From the NCBI RefSeq assembly GCF_013416775.1, contig NZ_SZVI01000013.1:806001-870000 (forward strand): a stretch of 64,000 bases of DNA, in the 5' to 3' direction. Under the pieces are notes generated by a model. It worked only from the letters and a program-made list of their open reading frames with translations, ran no database searches and was not told the DNA's origin. Positions 57,654-64,000 of this stretch are shown piece after piece. Within the stretch, counting starts at the first letter, position 1, and each line of letters opens with the position of its first letter. The position numbers and the translations under genes are program-made. This DNA comes from Rhodoferax sp. BLA1 (GTDB lineage: Bacteria > Pseudomonadota > Gammaproteobacteria > Burkholderiales > Burkholderiaceae_C).

Positions 57654-58196
57654 TCAATCCAATGCCAGACGGGCAAAGGTTTTCCTGAACTTGGCCACCT
57701 TGGGTGCCGCCACCGCCAGGCAATAGCCCTGGTGCGGGTTGCGCGCAAAGAAGTCCTGGTGGTAGTCCTCGGCAGCACTGTAGTTGTGCAAGGGCAGCAC
57801 CTCGGTCACGATGGGGCGCGTGTAAATACCGCTGGCCACCAGCTCCTGGAGGATGTCCTGCGCCACCTGCTGCTGGCTGGTGTCCGTGAAATAAATGCCA
57901 CTGCGGTACTGGCTGCCATGGTCGTTGCCCTGGGCGTTGAGCGTGGTCGGGTCATGGATGACAAAAAAGATCTCGAGAATCTCGCGCAGACTGATCTGGC
58001 ATGGGTCAAACACCAGCTTGACCACCTCGGCATGCCCGGTGCGGCCAGTACAGACTTGTTCGTAAGTGGGTTGCGCCACATCGCCATTGCTGTAACCCGA
58101 CTCCACCGAATGAATCCCCTTGACCTTGGCGTAAACCGCATCCAGGCACCAAAAACAGCCTCCGCCCAGGGTGATGGTGTGATGTGCTGCTGGCAT
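57654..58196 (-). CDS. msrA: Peptide methionine sulfoxide reductase A
   Basis: A 180-residue enzyme that reduces methionine-S-sulfoxide in proteins. The catalytic motif GCFWC has Cys14 as nucleophile. Downstream motifs are GYSNGDVAQPTYEQVCTGRTGHAEVVKL and YLA-like ending KFRKTFARL. GGAGAC precedes the ATG at 58196; an in-frame ATG at 58262 adds an unconserved leader. It lies after ntrC with 88 bases between. Confidence 0.95.
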   Translation of the reverse strand: MPAAHHTITLGGGCFWCLDAVYAKVKGIHSVESGYSNGDVAQPTYEQVCTGRTGHAEVVKLVFDPCQISLREILEIFFVIHDPTTLNAQGNDHGSQYRSGIYFTDTSQQQVAQDILQELVASGIYTRPIVTEVLPLHNYSAAEDYHQDFFARNPHQGYCLAVAAPKVAKFRKTFARLALD

Positions 58197-58284
58197 GGGT
58201 GTCTCCTTGGGTGGTCTGTGAGGCTTTGGATTGTCTACAGACTGGCAATACCCTTGCGTCACACAGCCATTGCCCCACCCGCCC

Positions 58285-59853
58285 CTATTCCAGACCCAGC
58301 TCCTGGATTTTGCGGGTGATGGTGTTGCGCCCGATACCCAGGCGTTGCGCCGCCTCGATGCGCCGACCCCGTGTGCTGGCCAAGGCCGCCAGGATCAGGC
58401 GTGACTCAAAACGGCGGGTCAGTTCGTCCCACACATCACAGCGGTCGGTCGCCAGCAACGCGTGGGCATCGGCGTCCAGACCCAGCTCCCAGCTGGAGGG
58501 TTCCGCCAATGCTGCGGCCGCCACCTCGCTCACGCGTAACTCGGCATCATCCAGGTGGGCAAGTGCCGCAGCCTGGCTGGTAGCATGCGCTGGCACGGGT
58601 TTGGCCACCGCTTCCGCCAATCCGGCGGGAAAGGACTGGACCGCCTCTGGTGCACGGCTGGCGGGCAAACCTTGGGGGCGAGCAGCGCTGGGCGCCACAT
58701 CCACCTCGGGTGGCAAGTCCTTGGGTTCGATCAACTGGGCCGGTGCCATGACGGTGAGCCAGTGGCAGATGTTCTCGAGCTGGCGCACATTGCCAGGAAA
58801 AGAAAAATCGCTGAGCCAGGCCAGTGCGGCCTCGGAAATCCGCTTGGGCTCCACACCCAGCTGGGCAGCGCTTTGCTGCAGGAAATGCCGCGTCAGCGCG
58901 GGGATGTCCTCGCGCCGCTCGCGCAGCGCGGGCAGGCGCAGGCGGATGACGTTCAGACGATGGAACAAGTCTTCGCGGAACACACCTTCCTTGACCCGTT
59001 GCTCCAGATTCTGGTGGGTTGCGGCAATCACCCGCACATTGGTCTTGACCGCACCATGGCCACCGACCCTGTAAAAATGCCCATCTGAAAGCACCCGCAG
59101 CAAACGGGTCTGTAGGTCAAACGGCATGTCACCAATTTCGTCAAGGAACAAGGTGCCACCATCAGCCTGCTCAAACCGACCACGGCGCATGGTCTGAGCA
59201 CCGGTAAACGCCCCCCGTTCGTGGCCAAACAATTCAGACTCCAGCAGGTCTTTCGGAATTGCAGCAGTATTGATAGCAACAAACGGCCCACTGGCGCGGG
59301 GTGAATGCTTGTGGAGTGCTCTGGCGACGAGTTCTTTGCCGGAACCCGACTCACCAGTCACCATGACCGTGACATTGCTTTGGCTCAGGCGCCCGATGGC
59401 CCGGAACACGTCCTGCATGGCGGGTGCCTGGCCGAGCATTTCCGGGGCTTCGGTGATACGTTCTTCAGCCACTTCCTCGCGCTGGCTCTCTTCGACCGCG
59501 CGGCGGATCAGCTCCACCGCCTTGGGCAGGTCAAATGGTTTGGGCAGATACTCAAACGCGCCGCCCTGAAAAGCCGATACCGCGCTGTCCAGGTCGGAAT
59601 ATGCCGTCATGATGATGACCGGCAGGCCGGGCAGCTTGGCCTTGATTTTTTCAAGCAGGTCCAGCCCGGAGCCGCCTGGCATACGGATGTCGCTGACCAG
59701 TACCTGCGGCCCGCGGTCACTGTCGTCGTCCAGGGCACTCAGGACATCACGGGCATTGGTAAAGCTGCGGGTGGGCAGGTTGTCACGCAACAGCGCTTTT
59801 TCAAGCACGAAGCGGATCGACTGGTCATCGTCAACAATCCAGATGGGCTTCAT
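58285..59853 (-). CDS. ntrC: Nitrogen regulation response regulator NtrC
   Basis: A 522-residue sigma-54 activator. The receiver domain (1-120) has the phosphorylated Asp55 (LVSDIRMPG). The AAA+ domain carries Walker A GESGSGKE, the sigma-54 contact loop GAFTGA and Walker [13 protein letters not shown]. The C-terminal Fis-type helix-turn-helix ends the protein ([22 protein letters not shown]). A region of about 100 residues between AAA+ and helix-turn-helix is Ala/Pro-rich and longer than in enterobacteria (469 residues). It follows ntrB by 74 bases. Confidence 0.96.
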   Translation of the reverse strand: MKPIWIVDDDQSIRFVLEKALLRDNLPTRSFTNARDVLSALDDDSDRGPQVLVSDIRMPGGSGLDLLEKIKAKLPGLPVIIMTAYSDLDSAVSAFQGGAFEYLPKPFDLPKAVELIRRAVEESQREEVAEERITEAPEMLGQAPAMQDVFRAIGRLSQSNVTVMVTGESGSGKELVARALHKHSPRASGPFVAINTAAIPKDLLESELFGHERGAFTGAQTMRRGRFEQADGGTLFLDEIGDMPFDLQTRLLRVLSDGHFYRVGGHGAVKTNVRVIAATHQNLEQRVKEGVFREDLFHRLNVIRLRLPALRERREDIPALTRHFLQQSAAQLGVEPKRISEAALAWLSDFSFPGNVRQLENICHWLTVMAPAQLIEPKDLPPEVDVAPSAARPQGLPASRAPEAVQSFPAGLAEAVAKPVPAHATSQAAALAHLDDAELRVSEVAAAALAEPSSWELGLDADAHALLATDRCDVWDELTRRFESRLILAALASTRGRRIEAAQRLGIGRNTITRKIQELGLE

Positions 59854-59927
59854 AGTGTGTGGTCACCTCGTTAAGTACCCACGCTCTGGCCGGGTACAGC
59901 CCACCTTGCGGCGCGCCATTCTGCGGG

Positions 59928-61028
59928 TCAGGGCAGAGGAATCAGTATCTTGAAATCAGTCAATCCGGGAGAGCTGTCACACTCGATCAAACCCTGGTGT
60001 TGCTGGACAAAGGTTTGCGCCAATGTCAGCCCCAGCCCGGAACCTCCCTCACGTCCGGACACCAACGGATAAAAAATACGGTCTTTGATCGAGTCTGGCA
60101 CCCCAGGCCCGTTGTCCATCACATGCAATTCCAATGCCAACCGGTAGCGTTGTTTGCCAAAGGTGGTCTGGCGCGCCACCCGGGTGCGGAAAATGATGCG
60201 GGCATCACCCAGCGCGATGCGCTCTGAGAGTGCCTGGCAGGCATTGTGGGCAATGTTCAGCAAGGCCTGGATCAGCTGCTCGCGGTCACCACGCAGCTCG
60301 GGAATCGAGGTGTCATAGTCTTGAACCACCTGCAAGCCCTTGGGAAACTCGGCCAGGATCAGCGAGCGAACCCGCTCACACACCTCGTGGATGTTGACAT
60401 CACCCACCACATGCGCCTTGCGGTGTGGCGCCAGCAGCCGGTCCACCAGCGACTGCAGGCGGTCCGCCTCATGGATGATGACTTGGGTGTATTCGTTCAA
60501 GTCAGGCGAGGCCAGTTCCATCTCCAGCAACTGGGCCGCACCACGAATCCCGCCCAGCGGGTTTTTGATCTCGTGTGCCAGATTACGGATCAGCTCCTTG
60601 TTGGCAAGGGCCTGCTCGGCCAGGCGCTCCTCGCGGTCTTGCCGGGCCTGCTGCTCCAGTGGCAACAGCTCGGCAATGATCTCCGGCCCCTCTGTGAGGG
60701 TCACGATCACATGCACGGGCAAAGCGTCACGGCTCACCCGCAACAAGGCGGCGTCGTAACGCAAGGCCGAAAAATCGTTGCCACCCACCCCCGTCAGAAT
60801 GGTGCGCAAATGCTCCGGCTGTGTAAAACAATCGGGGAAATGGGCGCCCACAATGATGCGGCGCGACATACCCAGCGCGTCCTCCATGGCCGCGTTGACA
60901 AATAACACGGTGCCATCGCTGCGCACCACCGCCACCAGGGTGGCCAGCAAATCAAATGCCTTGTAGCGCTCGGCGTTGGCGGAGGAGGAAGGGATCACGG
61001 CAGACCCAGAGAGAGGAAGGCAAGTCAT
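59928..61028 (-). CDS. ntrB: Nitrogen regulation sensor histidine kinase NtrB
   Basis: A 366-residue cytoplasmic kinase/phosphatase controlling NtrC under GlnB/GlnK. A PAS domain (about 22-125) is followed by the phospho-acceptor His152 in NLAHEIKNPLGGIRGAAQLLE and a HATPase domain with N box QALLNIAHNACQAL, G1 MDNGPGVPD and G2 GREGGSGLGL. No membrane segment is present. The start has no strong ribosome-binding site. It is 15 bases after the DUF4124 gene. Confidence 0.95.
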   Translation of the reverse strand: MTCLPLSGSAVIPSSSANAERYKAFDLLATLVAVVRSDGTVLFVNAAMEDALGMSRRIIVGAHFPDCFTQPEHLRTILTGVGGNDFSALRYDAALLRVSRDALPVHVIVTLTEGPEIIAELLPLEQQARQDREERLAEQALANKELIRNLAHEIKNPLGGIRGAAQLLEMELASPDLNEYTQVIIHEADRLQSLVDRLLAPHRKAHVVGDVNIHEVCERVRSLILAEFPKGLQVVQDYDTSIPELRGDREQLIQALLNIAHNACQALSERIALGDARIIFRTRVARQTTFGKQRYRLALELHVMDNGPGVPDSIKDRIFYPLVSGREGGSGLGLTLAQTFVQQHQGLIECDSSPGLTDFKILIPLP

Positions 61029-61043
61029 CAGGTACGCGCAGAC

Positions 61044-61541
61044 TCACTGCGATGGCGAGCCACTGACGGGCGGCAATCGGTCAATTTCACGGCGCAGACC
61101 GGCGATGTCACTCTCGTTACGCGCCAGGCTGGCTTTGAGTTCGGCCACACGGTCCAGGTATTTCTGGTGGTTGCGGGCCTCGCCGCCCTGCTTGTCGGGC
61201 TCACCGTTGTTGTATTCTTTTTTCAACTCTTCCTGGCGCGCCAGGGCTTTTTTGAGCTCGTCCTGCAGGATCAACCTGCTGTCGGAGTCTCGCGCTTTTT
61301 GCTCTGAAGACACCACCTTGGGGGTGTTGCTGCCCGCTGAGGTCGAGGGTTTGGTCTTGGGTGCGGGTGTGCCCTGCACCACGGTGACGTTGCCACCTTC
61401 AACCAATTTGCAACCTTTGGCACGTGCATCCGGCTTGGTGTTGGTGTATTCGTTGCCACAGCGGTAAATCTCAGCCTGTGCCTGGCTAGGCAAGGCTGCT
61501 GCACCTGCCGCCAAGGCCACCAGCATCCACAGTTGTTTCAT
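61044..61541 (-). CDS. DUF4124 exported protein
   Basis: A 165-residue protein from ATG 61541 with a signal peptide (MKQLWMLVALAAGAAALPSQAQA). The short DUF4124 region EIYRCGNEYTNTKPDARAKGC follows at once, then a Thr/Pro/Ser-rich linker and a charged coiled-coil stretch (about 90-150). This gene typically sits between glnA and ntrB in Burkholderiales; its function is unknown. An in-frame start at 61673 runs through the glnA terminator and is rejected. Confidence 0.85.
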   Translation of the reverse strand: MKQLWMLVALAAGAAALPSQAQAEIYRCGNEYTNTKPDARAKGCKLVEGGNVTVVQGTPAPKTKPSTSAGSNTPKVVSSEQKARDSDSRLILQDELKKALARQEELKKEYNNGEPDKQGGEARNHQKYLDRVAELKASLARNESDIAGLRREIDRLPPVSGSPSQ

Positions 61542-61626
61542 AAGGCTTTTACTCTCTCCATCGTGACCAGGTATGGTGGACTGCCTGAACCCGGCAACCC
61601 ACCCCATCAGCATAGTTTCCCACAAT

Positions 61627-61655
61627 AAAAAAGGACGGCAACTGCCGTCCTTTTT
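61627..61655 (-). terminator. Rho-independent terminator after glnA
   Basis: GGACGGCA (61633-61640) and TGCCGTCC (61643-61650) form a perfect eight-base stem with a two-base loop, flanked by an A-run on the left and a T-run on the right. It can terminate in both directions and separates glnA from the DUF4124-ntrBC genes. Confidence 0.9.
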
Positions 61656-61700
61656 GCGAGCCCAAGTTGTCATGGCTGACCCACCTGGCCAAGTTGCTGA

Positions 61701-63116
61701 TTACAGCGAGTAATACATCTCGAACTCGATCGGGTGGGTCGCCATACGCAAACGTGTGACTTCGCCCATTTTGAGTTCAATGTAAGCATCGAGCATGCTG
61801 TCTGTGAACACGCCGCCCTTGGTCAGGAAGCTGCGGTCAGCGTCCAGGCATTCCAGCGCTTGATCCAGGCTGTGGCAAACGGTTGGAATCAAAGCGTTTT
61901 CTTCGGGTGGCAGGTGGTACAGATCCTTGGTGGCAGCTTCGCCGGGGTGAATCTTGTTTTCCACGCCGTCCAGACCTGCCATCATCAAAGCGGAGAAGCC
62001 GAGGTACGGGTTCATCAGCGGATCGGGGAAGCGGGCTTCGATGCGGCGGCCTTTCGGGTTCGCGACAAACGGAATACGGATGGATGCCGAACGGTTTTTG
62101 GCCGAATAAGCCAATTTCACCGGTGCTTCATAACCAGGAACCAGACGCTTGTAGCTGTTGGTGCCGGGGTTGGTGATGGCGTTCAGGGCACGGGCGTGTT
62201 TGATGATGCCGCCGATGTAGTACAGGGCGAAGTCGCTCAAACCTGCATAGCCGTCACCGGCAAACAGGTTTTTGCCGTCCTTCCAGATCGACTGGTGCAC
62301 GTGCATGCCAGAACCGTTGTCACCAACGATGGGCTTGGGCATGAAAGTGGCGGTCTTGCCGTAGGCATTGGCCACGTTTTGCACCACATACTTCAGAACT
62401 TGGGTCCAGTCAGCGCGCTCAACCAGTGTGCTGAACTTGGTGCCGATTTCGTTCTGACCAGCGCCAGCCACTTCGTGGTGGAACACTTCGACCGGGATGC
62501 CAAGCGATTCAAGAATGAGCACCATCTCGGCGCGCATGTCTTGGGTGCTGTCAATCGGAGGCACTGGGAAGTAACCACCCTTGACGGTGGGGCGGTGACC
62601 ACGGTTGCCACCTTCAAGCTTGGCACCCGAATTCCAGGGCGCTTCGTATTCTTCAATTTTAAAGAAGGTGCCCGACATGTCGGTGTTCCAACGGACATTG
62701 TCGAAAATGAAGAATTCGGGTTCTGGGCCAAAGAAGGCGGTGTCACCAATACCAGAGGCCTTCAAATAGGCTTCAGCGCGGCGGGCAATCGAACGCGGGT
62801 CGCGGTCATAGGCCTTGCCATCACCGGGTTCGACCACATCGCAGCTCAAGAACAGCGTGGTTTCTTCGAAGAACGGGTCAATGTTGGCGGTGTTCGGGTC
62901 GGGCATGAGTTGCATGTCCGAAGCTTCAATGCCTTTCCAGCCAGCGATGGAGGAACCGTCAAAGGCGTGGCCGGAGCTGAACTTGTCTTCATCAAAATGC
63001 GAAACGGGCACAGTCACGTGCTGTTCTTGGCCACGGGTATCGGTGAAACGAAAGTCAACAAACTTGACTTCGTTCTCTTTCACCATCTTCATGACATCTG
63101 CGACGGTCTTGGCCAT
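61701..63116 (-). CDS. glnA: Glutamine synthetase, type I
   Basis: A 471-residue GSI-beta type enzyme that makes glutamine from glutamate, ammonia and ATP. The Asp-rich and ATP motifs ([28 protein letters not shown], NRSASIRIP) are present, as is the adenylylation site Tyr in DLYHLPPEE near residue 400. ATG 63116 has AGGAG six bases upstream; a TTG one codon earlier is in frame but unlikely. Expression is probably driven by a sigma-54 promoter with an NtrC site upstream. Confidence 0.97.
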   Translation of the reverse strand: MAKTVADVMKMVKENEVKFVDFRFTDTRGQEQHVTVPVSHFDEDKFSSGHAFDGSSIAGWKGIEASDMQLMPDPNTANIDPFFEETTLFLSCDVVEPGDGKAYDRDPRSIARRAEAYLKASGIGDTAFFGPEPEFFIFDNVRWNTDMSGTFFKIEEYEAPWNSGAKLEGGNRGHRPTVKGGYFPVPPIDSTQDMRAEMVLILESLGIPVEVFHHEVAGAGQNEIGTKFSTLVERADWTQVLKYVVQNVANAYGKTATFMPKPIVGDNGSGMHVHQSIWKDGKNLFAGDGYAGLSDFALYYIGGIIKHARALNAITNPGTNSYKRLVPGYEAPVKLAYSAKNRSASIRIPFVANPKGRRIEARFPDPLMNPYLGFSALMMAGLDGVENKIHPGEAATKDLYHLPPEENALIPTVCHSLDQALECLDADRSFLTKGGVFTDSMLDAYIELKMGEVTRLRMATHPIEFEMYYSL

Positions 63117-63161
63117 CAAATACTCCTGGTTGCTGTTGAGAAAAGGTTTATGAAACTGAAT

Positions 63162-63176
63162 GCAGGTTTTGTGCCA
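63162..63176 (-). promoter_or_regulatory. Sigma-54 promoter of glnA
   Basis: On the minus strand TGGCACAAAACCTGC matches the -24/-12 consensus TGGCACG-N4-TTGC at all but two positions, with the invariant GG and GC correctly spaced. Transcription would start about 12 bases downstream, roughly 35 bases before the glnA ATG. Confidence 0.8.
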
Positions 63177-63302
63177 GTGTCAGGGCGTGTAAAACAAGTC
63201 CGCACGCCCGCCATTTTGCACTGACTTTGCGGCATCAAACGGGCTCAAGCCGCCACTGAGGCACGCATCATTTCCGATCAAGACGAGGAGGAAACAATAA
63301 CT

Positions 63303-63319
63303 TGCACCAAACTAGTGCA
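63303..63319. promoter_or_regulatory. NtrC-binding site upstream of glnA
   Basis: TGCACCA, three bases, TAGTGCA is a 17-bp 7-3-7 palindrome equal to the NtrC consensus (TGCACCA...TGGTGCA) apart from one half-site base. Its centre is about 160 bases upstream of the expected glnA start, a usual enhancer distance. Weaker half-sites (TGCACTA at 63326, TGCACCA at 63351) lie next to it. Confidence 0.75.
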
Positions 63320-63343
63320 AATGAATGCACTAAAACGAAATGC

Positions 63344-64000
63344 TTATGCCTGCACCAATTCGGGGCCAAGTTTGACCTGAAAAACTTGCAGGCCCGCCAA
63401 CAAGGCGGCGTAGGCCGGGTTGACCAAGCCGGGGGCACCTTTGACGCCCAACTCAATATGGCGCCCCCAGTCCGGATGATCCACACTGGGCAAGCTGAAC
63501 ACCTTAATGCCAGGATAGGTCTGCTCCAGTTGCTGCATCAGCGGCGTCAAAGTCGCCTCCATGGCACCAAAAACAATCACCGAGCGCTCCAGCCAAGCCT
63601 GATTCTGAAACCACTGGGTGTAACAGCTGTCCAGCACCCACTCGATCATGGGCCAAGCCATCACCGGAAAACCAGGCACAAAATGCACCCGCCCGACGCT
63701 GAAGCCAGGGATCTGGTTGTAGGGGTTGGGAATGATGCTGGCGCCTTGCGGAAACACCCCCATGTTGAGCCGATGCACGTTGTCCGGGGCTTGGGCGTCG
63801 TAGACCTTGCCTTGCTCTCGCGCCTGATTCTGCATACGTTGCTCAATCAGGTCCTTGGCCTGGGGATGCAAGGCCAGGGGCAGGTCCAGCGCAGCCGCAG
63901 CGCATTGGCGGGTGTGGTCGTCGGGCGTGGCACCGATGCCGCCGGTAGAAAACACCACATCACCAGATTCAAACGCACGCCGTAACACCGCTGTGATGCG
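63344..64000 (-). CDS. CinA/MoaB-like molybdopterin-binding domain protein, 5' end outside window
   Basis: The frame is open from base 64000 to the stop at 63344, giving at least 218 residues; the start codon lies beyond the window. The visible part has STGGIGATPDDHT, the hallmark of the MoCF-biosynthesis domain in CinA-type proteins, followed by NMGVFPQGASIIPNPYNQIPGF and FVPGFPVMAWPM. There is no C-terminal nicotinamide-nucleotide amidase domain, so this is the stand-alone form common in Burkholderiales. Its cellular role is unclear. It is transcribed toward glnA. Confidence 0.82.
   Translation of the reverse strand, partial: RITAVLRRAFESGDVVFSTGGIGATPDDHTRQCAAAALDLPLALHPQAKDLIEQRMQNQAREQGKVYDAQAPDNVHRLNMGVFPQGASIIPNPYNQIPGFSVGRVHFVPGFPVMAWPMIEWVLDSCYTQWFQNQAWLERSVIVFGAMEATLTPLMQQLEQTYPGIKVFSLPSVDHPDWGRHIELGVKGAPGLVNPAYAALLAGLQVFQVKLGPELVQA

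Noticed and set aside
61734..63224. A 496-codon rightward frame over glnA
   Set aside because: Antisense to glutamine synthetase; codon periodicity follows glnA, not this frame.
1..64000. CRISPR array, insertion sequence, prophage or rRNA operon
   Set aside because: No regularly spaced direct repeats, transposase, integrase, phage or rRNA sequence was seen in the window.

Overview
The window is 64 kb of a betaproteobacterial chromosome, most likely a member of the Comamonadaceae close to Rhodoferax or Polaromonas. This placement is an inference. It rests on gene order (tpiA-secG-tRNA-Leu-nuo, rpsO-pnp, glnA-DUF4124-ntrBC), on protein style, on an orphan crtA-like gene, and on a dispersed palindromic repeat with a GCCCTTAT/ATAAGGGC core that I associate with this family. 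No rRNA, CRISPR array, insertion sequence or prophage is visible. Coding density is very high and no gap between genes reaches 300 bases.

Layout. Positions 1-13.4 kb hold a long leftward unit: a PIG3-type quinone oxidoreductase, tpiA, secG, a tRNA-Leu(GAG) and nuoABCDEFGHIJKL (nuoL is cut by the window edge). Leftward rpsO and pnp follow (13.4-16.0 kb), then an orphan amino-acid-type binding protein, a small heat-shock protein and tsaD. An AcrR-type regulator faces a complete tripartite RND efflux operon (19.1-25.8 kb) with a likely operator between them. From 25.8 to 34.2 kb lie housekeeping genes: DUF427, rpsU, yqeY, DUF1631, ettA, rhlE, a cupin protein and gloA. Next come eda and edd (Entner-Doudoroff pathway, with a HexR-like box), pdxH overlapping a TonB-like gene, a cheW-MCP pair, an AEC carrier and a 47-residue DUF3149 protein.

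Positions 42.2-45.0 kb hold a four-gene operon: an FtsX/MacB-like ABC transporter with two small Cys-containing exported proteins. At 45.0-51.2 kb an MscS channel is divergent from an sps-spp-amylosucrase operon that should make sucrose from UDP-glucose and fructose 6-phosphate and then polymerise its glucose. A 34-bp perfect palindrome sits between the two units. A zinc-uptake locus follows (zur, a His-rich small membrane protein, znuCBA; 51.2-54.7 kb), then crtA, two tandem HDOD proteins, msrA and the nitrogen-control block ntrC, ntrB, DUF4124 and glnA. A sigma-54 promoter and an NtrC site lie upstream of glnA. The window ends inside a CinA-like molybdopterin-binding-domain gene.

The most interesting items are the sucrose/amylosucrase operon with its palindrome and mscS partner, the palindromic repeat that has entered coding sequence and ribosome-binding sites, the unexplained ABC operon, the His-rich partner of ZnuCBA, and the lone crtA.
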